Positions 43,536-54,805 of a stretch of DNA of 64,000 nt are shown in pieces. The notes below the pieces were generated by a model. The model was not told the origin of the DNA, did no database searches, and saw only the letters and a list, made by a program, of their open reading frames with translations. Location of the stretch: positions 124,001-188,000 of the forward strand of contig JBAIAC010000222.1 of assembly GCA_037349315.1 (NCBI GenBank). Direction: 5' to 3'. Source of the stretch: Chelydra serpentina (lineage: Eukaryota > Chordata > Testudines > Chelydridae). The stretch's first letter is position 1. Each line of letters starts with the position of its first letter. Both the position numbers and the translations under genes were made by a program.

Positions 43536-44147
43536 CTCTCCTCCCCGTCCCAGACCCTCAGCCCCGTGTCTGCCCCTTTGCCCTTTCCCTTCATCCGCAC
43601 CCTCCTGGTGCCTGCCCCTTCCCACCCCTTGCCCCCGACACCTGCCTCTCCCCTCACCCCCTTCCTCCCTGGCGCCCATCCCCACTCTACCCTCTGCCCC
43701 ACTGACCTCCCTCTCTTCATGCCCCTCTGCCCCCATCACCATGGATTGCCCCACCCCCATGCCCACTCCTCCTTTCACCCCCTCTCCTGGCAGACAGCCC
43801 TCCCCTCCCCCTTCCACTCCTTTTGTCGGCCCCTTTTCACCCTTCTGTCCCATGGAACCTGCCCCTCCCTTCAACCCCCCATCCTCCTGGTGCCATCCCC
43901 TAGCCCCCCATTGGCTTGTGCCTGCCCCTCCCTTTTCCTCTCCCAGCATCAGCGTGTACCCTCCCCTCCCCCTCCCCCACTGACACCTTACCACCCCTCC
44001 CCCGCTTCTCCTGTCCTTCCCCCTCATCGTCCCCTCAGGTAACACCCCCTCCCCCCACACAGCGATTAACGGGGACGCAGGTTAATTTCCCTTTGATCCC
44101 AGTGACCAGCCCCTGCCCCAGCTCTGACTCTGTGACTCTCTCCCCAG

Positions 44148-44380
44148 TGGCCGTGACTCTGGATCCAGACACGGCAAATCCCGACCTCGTCCTGTCTGAG
44201 GATCGGAAACGTGGGAGACACGGAGACACACGCCAGGATCTGCCCGACAACCCTGAGAGATTTGAGCCTTGTCCCTGTGTCCTGGGCGCTGAGGGGTTCG
44301 CGGGTGGGAGGCGTTACTGGGAGGTGGAGGCGGGAGACAAGCCCGGATGGGCTCTGGGGGTTTGCAGGGAATCTGCCTCT
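44148..44380 (+). pseudogene. PRY-SPRY exon start with splice acceptor, 3' truncated
   Basis: The acceptor CTCTCTCCCCAG precedes codons for [20 protein letters not shown], then [19 protein letters not shown], before the exon is cut at about 44380 and joined to the tRNA-unit segment (TTCACCTGCCG). It is the only copy that keeps the natural intron-exon border, showing that the other copies lost the first codons (VAVTLDP) and the acceptor. About 78 codons of the domain are left, so no stable B30.2 fold is expected. Confidence 0.8.
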
Positions 44381-44492
44381 TCACCTGCCGTATCCAGTAC
44401 CCGGCCTCCAGCATCCGGACCGTGTGAGCTCTGGCGCTGGCAGGCAGATGCACCGGCTGGGAGGCAGCAGCCTTGGTAACAGCAGATTTGTA

Positions 44493-44566
44493 TCTAATTT
44501 GGCGCAATGGGTCAGTGTGTTTGGCTGTTAACCGAGGGGATGGTGGTTCGAGCCCACCCAGGGATG
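44493..44566 (+). pseudogene. tRNA-Asn(GTT) pseudogene, acceptor broken
   Basis: The anticodon loop CTGTTAA, box B GGTTCGAGCC and 3' CAGGGATG are kept. The 5' acceptor strand TCTAATT does not pair with CAGGGAT. It is the partner of 11031-11104. Confidence 0.75.
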
Positions 44567-44921
44567 GTGACAATCTTGTGCCATTTCAGGGCCCCTTAAC
44601 CTGACCTCCCCGTGCTCTGGTTCTGGGGTGACTTGGGCCATGCAGCCCACTCTGGTGCTGGGAGGGGTCTGGGGCTCTAGGCTGGGGCAGGAGCTGGGCT
44701 GATGTATTCTGGACACTTAACTGCATAGCTACCTCTCTCTGGGGGTGAAAAATCCACCCTCCTAACCAATGGAGTTCAGCTGAGCGGAGCCCTGGCGTAG
44801 ATAGCGCTAGATGGGTGGAAGAATTCTTCTGTCAACCTGACTACTCCAGTGATGGGAAACACCTCCCGTCGCCGCAGTGACTGTCTGCTGCAAAGTGCTA
44901 CAGTAAGTGTAGAGCATCTAA

Positions 44922-45155
44922 GGGCAGGTGTACACTATGGGGCTAAAGCGACCTGAATTACACAGCTCCAGCTACGTGAATAACATAGCTTAGGTCAACT
45001 TATCGCCTTGTCAGGTCGACAGGAGAGTTTCCTATGACTTGTTTTGGTGGAGTACAGGAGAGTGATCAGGTGATCAACTTAGCAGATCTGCACTTGACCC
45101 ACTAAATCAACCTCACAGTGGATTGATCAATCCCCCAGTAAGTAGAGACAAGCCC
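44922..45155 (-). mobile_element. Harbinger-like MITE (right)
   Basis: GGGCAGGTGTACAC to GTAGAGACAAGCCC, flanked by TAA at 44919-44921 and 45156-45158. It is the partner of 10423-10680. Confidence 0.65.
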
Positions 45156-45244
45156 TAAGCGTGAGCCCAGATCTGGCTCCTGTTGGCACTGTGAATGCTC
45201 AGGCACTAAAATTGCAGGCATGAGATCACGCTCACACTTCCATA

Positions 45245-45447
45245 GTCCATAGAAACAACCCCCCCAGTGCCACCCCGCCGAAACAAAAACAAAACAACAA
45301 ACCCCCCCGCCCGAGCGCCACACCGCCAAAACCAAGCAAAATAAAAAAAAAAACCAAGCGCTGCCCCGCCGCCCCAAGATTGGCCGCCCCTTAGAAGGCG
45401 CTGCCCCAAGCATGTGCTTGGTCGGCTGTTGCCTGGAGCCGGCCCTG
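45245..45447 (-). mobile_element. hAT-like CAGGGCCGGC element (right)
   Basis: The minus-strand terminus is CAGGGCCGGCTCCAGGCAAC. It is the partner of 9234. It abuts the last bases of the lost tRNA-Ser at about 45245. Confidence 0.5.
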
Positions 45448-45515
45448 GCTGTAACTTGCTGCACGCAGGGTGTGTGTTTTTTCACACCCCTGAGCACAGA
45501 GAGTTGCAGCATAGT

Positions 45516-46279
45516 TGTCATAACCATACAGCTAAGAGTAGCCTAGAATTCCTCCTTACCTGTAAGGGGTTACGCTCAAATAACCTGGCTGACACCTAAC
45601 CAAAAGGACCAATGAGAAAAGAAAATACTTTCAAATCGGGGAGGGAGGAGGCTTTTGTTTGTGCTCTTTGTTGGTGTGTGTGTTCTCTCTTGGGACTGAG
45701 AGGGGCCAGACAGAAACCCATCTCCTCCAAACCATCCTAAACCAACTCTCCAATATTGCAATGAGTGTTATTAAGCCAGGCAAGGCGTATCAGGTTATCT
45801 TTTGTTTTGCTTGTGAATTTTCCCTGTGCTAAGAGGGAGGTTTATTCCTGTGTTCTGTAACTTTAACATTTTGCCTAGAAGGGAATCCTCTGTGTTTTGA
45901 ATCTGATTACCCTGTAAAGTTATTTTCCATCCTGATTTTACAGAGATGATTTTTACCTTTCTTTTTTGAGTAAAATCCTTCTTTTAAGAACCTGATGGAT
46001 TTTTCTATTGTTCTAAGACACAGGGGATTGGGTCTTTGATCACTTTGTAACCAATTGGTTAGGGTATTCTCAAGCCTCCCCAGAAAAGGGGTATAAGGGC
46101 TTGGGGGGATATTTTGGGGGAAGAGGAACTCCAAGTGGTACTTTCCCCTGGTTCTTTGTTAAATCACTTGTGCAGTGGAGACGTTTTTAACCTAAGGTGG
46201 TAAAAATATGCTTAGGGGGCTTTCATGCGGGTCCCCACATCTGTACCCTAGAGTTCAGAGTGGGGAGGGAACCCTGACA
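45516..46279 (+). mobile_element. Solo LTR, right-arm specific
   Basis: TGTCATAACCATACAGC to GGGAACCCTGACA is the same family as 25218-26020. The AATAAA word is changed (GAGTAAA). Flanks ATAGT and GCAGT agree at 3 of 5. The left arm lacks it. Confidence 0.75.
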
Positions 46280-46284
46280 GCAGT

Positions 46285-46795
46285 AAAGTGCTAGGGTAGA
46301 CAAGGCCTTAGTATCAGGTGACCAGGTCAGCTGACTCTATAGGGCCCCATGGAGCCATTCTTCACAGGCTGACCCACAAGTTCCCAGGAAGACTAAGTTC
46401 TTTCACAGTCCATTGTCTCTTGCAGATGGGCCATCAAGCCCTTGTAGCCCCAGAAGTGTTCGCAGTGGGAGTCACCCAAAGCAGGAAATATGAAACAGAC
46501 ACACAGGTCAAGATTCCTAATTTCATTGACAAAAATGATCCATGCATACAAATGGGATAATCATATGCAGTAAATCGCAGCCTTTCCAATGATATCTCAC
46601 ACGAACCATCTTGTATAAAGCATACCTCAGTTATGACATATTCATATCAGAAGCAGAGTTTGGTAAAGTATATGGAATGCCAGGTCACACTAGCAATACC
46701 ATGTGATGCGCCTCCCTCATACTCTGTTCAATCAATCATTTTTACAGAGCATTTCAGAAGATGGTGAAGAAAGCCCAGAGCAATTAGGATGTGAT
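46285..46795. other. Right-arm-specific sequence, no gene recognised
   Basis: About 500 bp next to the solo LTR have no counterpart in the left arm between 9180 and 9234. Confidence 0.4.
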
Positions 46796-46998
46796 ACCAG
46801 TCAGCTCTGTGTTCTTGGGGAACCAGGGAGCAGTATCCGGCCTGTCTGACTCATGAAGGACTCCTCCCCAGCCTCTGCTTGAGCCAAAACTGACCAGAGA
46901 AAAGACTTGCAGAGATCAGTGAAGGGCGGTGGGAGACACACCAAACCCCTCCTGACAAGGGTGATAGGATTAAGGCAATTCCCCAAGCCTCATCTGCA

Positions 46999-47319
46999 TC
47001 AAAGGTGGGAGGAGGTCATGGGGGAGGTGAGGGCCTTGTATCCCCCATCCCTCAGCAACGCGGCCCAGTATCCATTCCCAGGTGTGAGTGTGACCTGCCC
47101 CTTCCTGCTCACAGATTCCCTGCAAACCCCCAGAGCCCATCCAGGCTTTTCTCCCACCTCCACCTCCCAGTAACGCCTCCCGCCCGCGAACCCCTCAGTG
47201 CCCAGGACACAGGGACAAGGCTGAAATCTCTCAGGGTTGTTGGGCAGATCCTGGCGTGTGTCTCCATGTCTCACACGTTTCCAATCCTCAGACAGGACGA
47301 CGTCGGGATTTGCCGTGTC
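46999..47319 (-). pseudogene. PRY-SPRY exon fragment, right arm
   Basis: The minus-strand frame is 106 codons plus stop, exactly the length of the left copy (8660-8980). It starts [16 protein letters not shown], includes [18 protein letters not shown] and [13 protein letters not shown], and stops at SHL. Substitutions relative to the left copy (W for R, V for A, E for D) leave the frame open. Like the left copy it is fused to the minisatellite without an acceptor, and the second half of SPRY is absent. Confidence 0.8.
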
Positions 47320-47324
47320 TGGGA

Positions 47325-47870
47325 GGGGGAGGAGAGAGGCAGGGCAGGTTGGTAGATATACGTATTGGGGGAGGGAAGGGGGAGGGGCAGGGGCGAGGGG
47401 GTGAGGGACGGGGAGGAGACAGGCAGGGCAGGTGGGTAGATGGACGTATTGGGGGAGGGAAGGGGGAGGAGCAGGGGCGAAGGGGTCAGGGAGGGGGAGG
47501 AGTGAGGCAGGGGAGGTGGGTAGATGGACGTATTGGGGGAGGGAAGGCGGAGGGGCGGGGGCAGGGGGTCAGGGAGGGGGAGGAGAGAGGCAGGGCAGGT
47601 GGGTAGATGGACGTATTGGGAGAGGGAAGGGGGGGCAGGGGGCAAGGGGTCAGGGAGGGGGAGGAGAGAGGCAGGGCAGGTGGGTAGATGGACGTATTGG
47701 TGGAGGGAAGGGGGAGGGGCAGGGGGTCAGGGAGGGGGAGTAGAGAGGCAGGGCAGGTGGGTAGATGGACGTATTGGGGGAGGGAAGGGGGAGGGGCAGG
47801 TGGCAGGGGGTCAGGGAGGGGGAGAAGAGAGGCAGGGCAGGTGGGTAGATGGACGTATTCGGTCGCAGAG
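47325..47870 (-). repeat. 77/84-bp minisatellite, about seven copies (right)
   Basis: These are the same units as 6573-8655 in reverse. The arm is about 1.5 kb shorter here than the left arm. Confidence 0.88.
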
Positions 47871-48496
47871 GGGGAGAGGGGGTTTGGAATATGGCCGTAG
47901 GCTTCCCAGCTGATGGCCGGCCCTGCTCTTTAGCCAAAGGCTTCAGCCTAAGAACAAGGTCTCCGATTATCCTGGGGAGAGGAGGCCTATGAGCAGGCAG
48001 ACGGTGATTTTGAGTCTGTATTTTATACCTCTATAACGAGCTACGTGATGAGAATACACCAAATTCTTAAAGTCGAGGCCTTTGCAGACAGGCCTGAATA
48101 TCTACATCCTAACGTGTCCCCTCCACTAGCTCTTTTGAACCCCAGTCTGTGACCCCCAACTGCCTCATGTGCCCCACAATGTCCAACTCCCGTATCCTAT
48201 GGCTCCTGACCTGGCCTGAAAGGCCGGGGAACTGTTGGGCCCCAGCCTCTTCTCTTCCCTATCAGCAGCTGAAACCACGTGGCTTGAGAATGGCGGCTCT
48301 GTTCTGATGCAACAGCAGCCACTGGTGGCTAACGGTGGAGCTGCAGCAGATTTCCAGCAGCATCTATTTCTGCAGAGACAAGTTCTGTGCAGCACATGAA
48401 TCCTGCATGTCTGAAGCAGTGTCCCTCTCATTTTGTCCACATATATGCAGAAGGAATTTTATGTGCACCCATATGGAGGTGATGTCACACAACATT

Positions 48497-48790
48497 CATT
48501 AAAACGAAAATAAGAAAGAAAAACTTGTAGCACCTTAGAGACTAACAAATTTATTCCAGCATAAGCTTTCGTGGGTTAGTACCCACTTCATCGGATGCAT
48601 GGAATGAAACATACAGTAGACAGATATTTATACAGTCAGAGAAACATGATAAGGTGGAGGTGCATAGACCAACCTTAAGAGGCTAATGAATTGAGTGGAA
48701 CCATAACAGCAGGGGAAGAAAAACCTTTGAAGTGATAAACATGATGGTCACACAGGTGTGAATGAGGATCGTTAACTTAAGGGAAATAGA
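48497..48790 (-). repeat. CACGAAAGCTTATGCT-family repeat (right)
   Basis: It is the partner of 5640-5920, reading AAGCTTTCGTGGGTTAGTAC. Confidence 0.6.
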
Positions 48791-49030
48791 TTCATCGTGT
48801 CGATACAAATGCTTGTGTCGGCAAAACGTCTGTCTTCCCCTGGGGGGCTTTTTTAAGTACCTACAAAAGACAAAATATTTGTCGACAACTGTGCAGTGTA
48901 GACATACCCTAAGGCACAGAGAGAGATGGCTTTTGCTCTTTTGCCTACTGCTAATAACAGGGCACTAATACAGGAGAAAAAAGAGTCAGGCAGGCCACAA
49001 GGAAGTGAGAAGAAACAACAGCTCAGTGGT

Positions 49031-49103
49031 TGGAGAATGTGAGCATCAATCCTGCTACCTCTTACATGCAAAGCACATGCTCTACCACTTGAGGTACTGT
49101 CCC
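49031..49103 (-). pseudogene. tRNA-Ala(TGC) pseudogene (right)
   Basis: It appears base-for-base equal to 5329-5401 in reverse, with the same acceptor mismatches. The decay predates the duplication. Confidence 0.75.
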
Positions 49104-49385
49104 ATCTCTGGCTTGTGGGTATGGCACCAGCCAGGCAAAGTGAGGGATCTGGGGTCTAAAGTGTAACAGAAGTCAGTTGGGGGGATGCTTATAGTTGGGG
49201 AAGGGGTCCCGAGCCCTGGACCCCAGCCACACGCCTTGGCACAAAGACCAATGGTCCCTGCAGGACGTGTGTCACAGGGAGAAGAGTTAGTAATAAGAAT
49301 AAGCAACACATTTCAGAAGAGAACATGACTTTTATCTAACCCAACGTATCCAGGAGCAGCCCCAGCTCAGGATCCCCACCCGGAC

Positions 49386-49517
49386 TCACACCAACTCCCC
49401 GGCACAGCGTTCAGTCAGCAGCCCTCCCTTGGCCTGGCTGGACCCCCACAGACACATGGCCACATACAGCCCGTCCCTGCGCCGGCTCACTCCACGCTGT
49501 CTGTAGGCCTCGATCAT
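49386..49517 (-). other. Orphan exon-like frame, 43 codons (right)
   Basis: This is the partner of 4914-5045 with the frame, length and GTGAGT donor intact. An Arg codon near the end becomes Gly (ERCAGELV). The product is unknown. Confidence 0.3.
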
Positions 49518-49755
49518 GGGCTGAGCTCAGGAGGTCATAGGGGATACCAGTCTGAAGTCCCCTGACAGAGAAAAACAGCTCACACCAAAAGCTGATCTAA
49601 AAATGATCCAGGATGAAATAAGTGAGCTCCCACTCCCTGGATACAGCAAAGAGACGTTCCCCTACTGGGGTCTATTCTATCTAACTTCAAACAGACTGTT
49701 AGATTTGGGAAAGTGACAACTTCATAACCAGAGCCGCTTTCAGGGCTGCCTAAAG

Positions 49756-50337
49756 CCGAGGTTCTCAACCTTTTTCTTGCTGAGGCCCCCGTCAACATCC
49801 TCTAAAAACACCAGGGCCCGGCAGGGTGGGCGGGTGTTGGCTCCGGGCTGGGCAGACACCCTTGGGCATAGGCATAGTTTTACTTCTATTTGGGGGCGGG
49901 GGCAACGGCTGGTGGGGCTCAAGCCAGCTCCGCACAGCAGGGTCCAGGGATGGTGAGCCACCTCCACCCTCGACTCACTCAGGAGGCCCCCACCTGTCTG
50001 GGTAGTGGGGGGGATGCAACCAAAAATATAACTCAAACGGGGGGGACTCGGTTCAAAAAGTTTGAAAACTGCTCAGGGTGCAGGGAGGGGGTAGCTAGGG
50101 GCTGTGTAGTGCCAGGGGGCTCCCAGTGCAACTCCCGCTTCAGGGGCCGAGGCATTGGGGCTCCCGACTTCAGCCTCCCTGCTGCTCCGGGCTCGGGGGG
50201 GAGGGGAGGGTTGCCGGCTTCAGCCCCGCGCCGCTCCTGGCTTCAGCGCTGGGGTCGCTGCACCAGGTTTCAGCCGCGGGGCTCCCTGGTGCCCCTGAAA
50301 GGGCTCACGGCCCCGGACCCCCGGCTGAGAACCGCTG
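49756..50337 (-). mobile_element. hAT MITE (right)
   Basis: CCGAGGTTCTCAACC to GGCTGAGAACCGCTG. It is the partner of 4095-4675. Confidence 0.65.
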
Positions 50338-50616
50338 ATCTAAACAAAACAAAGCTCCATCTTCAGCACCGTTAGCCAGGCCTGGCTGAACGCAGAGCCA
50401 TGGGGCCAGTGGCAGCAGAGACAGGTGACTGGGCTCCTTCCCCTGCAAGCCGAGCCGAGACGCCCGGTGTCCGGAGAGTCCCCCTCACCCGCGCCAGCGA
50501 CGTGCCGATCTGGGGCAGCGCCGGGCTGGATTAGAATAGGGTTCACAGGGGAACTAGATACATTCATGGAGAAGAGCTCTATGAGCCAGGATGGGCAGGG
50601 AGGGTGCCTCTAGCCC

Positions 50617-51985
50617 CAGGGTGGGCAAAGTTTTTGGCCCGAGGGTCACATCGGGGTTGTGAAACTGTATGGAGGGGCAGGTAGGGAAAGCTGTGCCTCC
50701 CCAAACAGCCTGGCCCCCTGGCCCCTATCCGCCCCCTCCCACTTCCCGCCCCCTGACTCCCCGCTCAGAACCTCCAACCCATCCAACCCCCCTGCTCCCC
50801 TGACCGCCCCCTCCACCTAACTGCCCCCTGGGACCGCACCCCCAATCCAACTCCCCCTGCTCCCTATCTCCCGACTGCCCTGACCCCTAACTACACCCCC
50901 GCCCCAAACCGCCCTCCGGGACCCAACCCCCTATGGAATTGCCTTAGCTCCTTGTCCCCTGACCCCTATCCACAACCCACCCCCGTCACGGACTCACAGG
51001 TCGTGCCCTCTCTTGCGCCGTGTGGTCCGTGGGGGGGTGCCCCTTTCAGTGAGACAGCCCTTCTCGGGGGTCCACTCTCTCTCGGGGTCCAGCCCCTCCA
51101 CCTCCTGGATCCACACCTCTCTGAGCCTTAGCACACCTGTCTCTCGCCGTGGGCCCCTCAGGGAGTCCACGCACTCTGGACCCCCGGGCCTCCACCCCCG
51201 AAGGGGACGATGCAACCCTGTTCTCTAGCCCAGAGTGACTCTCAGCCAGCGTCAAACTGGAGGGATGATTGAGCGTTGAACACAGCACAGGAACTCTCAG
51301 GGCCTCAGGCCTGGCCTCCCTCAGCCCAGCACATCCAGCTCTCTCCTGTATCCCGGTGGGCTCTGCCTGCTTCCTCTCTCCAGCCCAGAGCCCCCTGCTT
51401 CCCAGCTGGGCTGTGGATATCACTGGCCCCAAGCCCCACCTCTGTCCATTGTCTTCTCTCCAGGTAAACAGCCCTGCAAACAGGGTTGTCTGGGCCTCTT
51501 CTCTGTCTCTGGCCCCCCTGTGGCTGGAAAAACCCCTCCCCCCGGGCTCCTCTCTTCGCACCTATTGTTCTCCCACTGGCCAGAACTGGGTCCCCAGTTC
51601 CCTCGCCAGTCCCCTGTAACAACAAACTCCCTCTCCCATCACCTCATTAAACCCGTAACACCCACAGAAACTGAGTCCCACCCCCTTTGCATGCAACCCT
51701 AGGAAACCAAGAAACCCCCCCATAGTTAACAAGGAAAACAGGAAACTCCCCCATGCTGTCACAACCCCAAACAGCCCCCCTGGGACCGCCCCGCCTATCC
51801 AACTCCCCTGTTCCCTGATTGCCCTGACCGCTATCCAAACCCCCACCCCAAACCACCCCCTGGGACCCAACCCCCTATGCAAACCCCTGTTCCCTGACTG
51901 CCCTGACCCCTATCCACACCCCTACCCCAAACCACCCCCCCGGGACCCCACCCCCTGTCCCCTGACTGCTCTGACCCTTATCTGG
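50617..51985 (+). mobile_element. hAT-type element split by an LTR (right)
   Basis: The terminus CAGGGTGGGCAAAGTTTTTG opens a C-rich array interrupted by the LTR at 50985-51763. It is the partner of 2440-3815. Confidence 0.55.
50985..51763 (-). mobile_element. Solo LTR (right), polyadenylation word lost
   Basis: It is the partner of 2668-3447. Where the left copy has CAATAAACC, this copy reads CAATCATCC on the minus strand. Confidence 0.6.
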
Positions 51986-51999
51986 GCAGCGCCGGGCTG

Positions 52000-52870
52000 G
52001 ACTGGAATCGGGGTCCAAGGGGAACTGGATCAATTCCTGGGGGGTGGGACCAGGAGCGGCCGGGATGGGTAGGGAGGGGCCCCAGCCTCTGTTAGCCAGA
52101 GGCTGGGAACGGGCGACAGAGGCCGGGTCCCGGGACGGTTCCCTGCTCGGCTCAGTGCCTCGGGGCACCTGGCGCTGGCCGCTGGGGGGAGACAGGACAG
52201 GGGGCGGGAGGGACCGGCCGGGCTCATGCTCTGTGGGCAGGGGGCTGGTGGGGCTGCAGCCCCCCCACACTGTGCATTAGCCCCGCCCCCCATAGCCAGT
52301 AGCCGGGCGAAGCTCACACCGGCCGCAGCACTAGGGGGCGCTGCTGCGCTGCGGCTGCTTCCCACCACCCGCAACAACCCCACAGGGGCTGGGCGGGACG
52401 TGGGGGCGTGGCCAGGGACCCGGGACTCTCCCCCACGTGGGGCAGCCTTGCACACGATGGGAAGCTGCGGGTCTGGCCTCCAATCACAGCCAGACTTGGT
52501 TTCTGCACGGGCCAATCAGCGGCCATGGAATGCACATTTAAACACTCTGATTGGAGGGAGATAGCTCAAATACAATAGGGGGAGGCGAAGAGTTCTTGGC
52601 ACCAATCAGAAACAGGAGAGATGTGATAGGCATGTGGGAGCGCCAATCAGAGACCAGAGAGGAGCTCAGGGTGTCTGTGGGCGGTGCTGGCTGCACAGGG
52701 GCGGGGAATCTCCAGCAGGGCCCTTCCCTCCCCCCCGGGGGGCGGGGCTGGACACGGCGTGTGGGGGAGGGGCTGGCGCGCGGGGCTGGGGGGGAACATG
52801 TCGCCTGCAAGAGCCCGGCCCCCCCTCCCCCCAAGGGCGCAGCTTCCACTTCCGCCCCGCTCCGGCCTCA
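52000..52870 (+). promoter_or_regulatory. CpG/CCAAT promoter relic (right copy)
   Basis: This is the reverse of 1600-2420. ATTGG/CCAAT boxes lie at about 52489-52660, followed by CpG-rich DNA adjoining the zinc-finger relic at 52875. Confidence 0.5.
52328..52341 (+). promoter_or_regulatory. CTCF-like motif (right copy)
   Basis: GCACTAGGGGGCGC on the plus strand. The left-arm copy is on the minus strand, so the two arm copies point away from each other. Confidence 0.55.
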
Positions 52871-52874
52871 TGAC

Positions 52875-53095
52875 ACGTTTCACGATACGATCAGCCCGAG
52901 TTACACACCGGAGACCCCACCAGGGAGAGAAACCCTGTACGGGCCTTGAGTGTGGGGAAAGCGACAGTGACAACTCAACGCTTGCTTGACATCGGCGAAT
53001 CCACAGGGGTGAAGCCTCAGCAAATCCCACAGGGAAGAAACCTCTTAGCTTTCATTAGCCATGAAATTCAGGACTCTGGGTGTGAAATGAATAGG
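52875..53095 (+). pseudogene. C2H2 zinc-finger exon relic (right copy)
   Basis: This is the partner of 1385-1605. [13 protein letters not shown] and the linker before it are kept, the remaining ligands are lost, and the frame ends at 52949 after STLA. It shares with the left copy the deletion that fused the relic to the promoter block. Confidence 0.6.
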
Positions 53096-53344
53096 AGCAA
53101 CTCTAGGCCCTTGGTTGCAGCAATGATCTATACGGTCCCAGTTCATGCCAGTAACGTCACAACCCCCCACTTATAACACTAATAGACCCAGGTCATCAGC
53201 GGGCAGGATCGAAGCTGGGAGCTTAGCCCATGAGCCTCTACAGCAGGAGCTAAAAGCCAACTGCCTATTAGCTAAGGCTATAGAGCGAACTCATTTAATT
53301 CTCTCTCTATGGAGTCTCAGCGCCACCAGAAGGGACAGAACAGC

Positions 53345-53582
53345 CTCATCTGCATCAAAGGTGGGAGGGGATCATGGGGGAGGTGAGGCCTTGTATCCCC
53401 CATCCCTCAGCCACGCGGCCCAGTATCCATTCCCAGGTGTGAGTGTGACCTGCCCCTTCCTGCTCATAGATTGCCTGCAAACCCCCAGAGCCCATCCATG
53501 CTTGTCTCCCGCCTCCACCTCCCAGTAACGCCTCCCGCCCGCGAACCCCTCAGTGCCCAGGACACAGGGACAAGGCTGAAAA
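53345..53582 (-). pseudogene. PRY-SPRY exon fragment, fourth copy, frameshifted
   Basis: The minus strand holds the stretch from the CPCVLG-coding region to the SHL end, with at least one single-base deletion (AAGGCCTCACC against AAGGCCCTCACC in the left copy) breaking the frame. It is inserted between the zinc-finger unit and the outer arm segment, and has no left-arm partner at this place. Confidence 0.75.
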
Positions 53583-53615
53583 CTCTCTTTAAGAAAGAAT
53601 CTTTCTTAAAGAGAG
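53583..53615. repeat. Perfect 33-bp palindrome at a rearrangement joint
   Basis: CTCTCTTTAAGAAAGA and its exact complement TCTTTCTTAAAGAGAG are separated by one A. It sits exactly where the SPRY fragment meets the outer arm segment. The left arm has only one half (258-273). Confidence 0.9.
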
Positions 53616-54239
53616 CACCCAACCCTCCCCGCTCAACCTCCGCTACCCTGTGGGCTGGCAATGGTTTAAGGGAGTCTGGGAGAATTTCTCCTCTCTCCGC
53701 CTGGCTCTGAGGACTGAGGGACTCACATGCGAGAAGCTATGTGAATGTAGGGCTCTATTCAGTGGGGTGAGATGTCGTCCATGGAGCCCAAAGGTGGGGT
53801 TGTCCTGACTCTGCAGTAACTTCATTATAGTGAGAGAGATGTCAGAGATCAGCTCCAGGGGTCTGCACTGTACCAGTGTGTGGGATGGGGCAGAAGTGGG
53901 GCAATGATGCACTCATGAAAGGAGAAGGGCTAAGAGGGGCCTCATTCCGCAGCCACTAAAGCCCCTGCGTGCTGCGTTCTGGCTGGGGTGGGGTGGGGTG
54001 AGGTGGCTCCGCCTGCTGCCGTTCCTCTCCCCCCCCAGCCTCGTCACCGCAATGAGCACCACACCGGGAACCTCTGTCCAGGTGCTGCTCTAGCCTGTAG
54101 GCTCTGCCTCCCCAGCTCCCATTGGCCGGGAATCATTAATCCGGCCCTGTCCCTACTCCTAGCCTGTTCCAATCCTGCTCTTGACTCCTGACTCCAGCTC
54201 CAACCTTTGGCTCCCCTCGGCTCGACCTCCACCACTCTG

Positions 54240-54515
54240 ACCACTAGGCCCCAACGTCACTGCCAAACCACTGGGCCCAACCATCCGTGCTTTGGTTTCT
54301 GACACCAGCGATATTGTGGAGTCATTCATCTCACTGCTTTCCATGTGTATGGCCCTGCCTTTGTCAGCACTGGTTTTCATCTGCCATTGTGCTGCCCAGT
54401 CACATGGCTTTATTAGATCCCTTGGAACCTCTTCAAAGTCTTCTCTAGGCCGACTAATCTGCAGAATTTTGTGTCATCTGCCAATATCCACCTCGTTGTT
54501 CAGCCCCGGTTCCAA
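54240..54515 (-). mobile_element. CR1-type LINE fragment
   Basis: TGTGCTGCCCAGTCACATGG and CTGCAGAATTTTGTGTCATC resemble antisense CR1. Confidence 0.5.
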
Positions 54516-54730
54516 ACATGAGAACATAAAAAGGCCGTACTGGGTCAGACCAAAGGTCCATCTAGCCCATTATCCTGTCTTCTGACAGTGGCCAATGCCA
54601 GGTGCCCCAGAGGGAATGAACAGACAGGTAATCATCTAGTGATCAATCCCCTGTCACCCATTCCCAGCTTCTGGCAAACAGAGGCTAGGGACACCCCTTA
54701 ATTAGGGTGTTCCTGGGCACACCCGGCACC
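54515..54730 (+). repeat. Interspersed repeat (ACTGGGTCAGACCAAAGGTC)
   Basis: ACTGGGTCAGACCAAAGGTC through GCTTCTGGCAAACAGAGGCT is a recurring reptile repeat whose class I cannot name with certainty. Confidence 0.55.
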
Positions 54731-54805
54731 GTACAGCTACCAGGATCCCTGCCACAGAGGAGGGTGCCACAAGTCTCAGCCTCCCTTTCCCACACATGCT
54801 AGAAA

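Larger units (their letters stand above)
33635..53872 (-). repeat. Right arm of giant inverted duplication
   Basis: This is the reverse-complement partner of bases 1-16034. It is longer than the left arm mainly because of a 5.5 kb block at about 38840-44380, a solo LTR at 45516-46279 with flanking sequence, and an SPRY fragment spliced in at 53345-53582. It lacks the left-arm interval of about 9490-10330. Paired hAT insertions keep the same target duplications in both arms, which makes this a duplication of an already transposon-laden segment and not convergent insertion. Confidence 0.9.
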
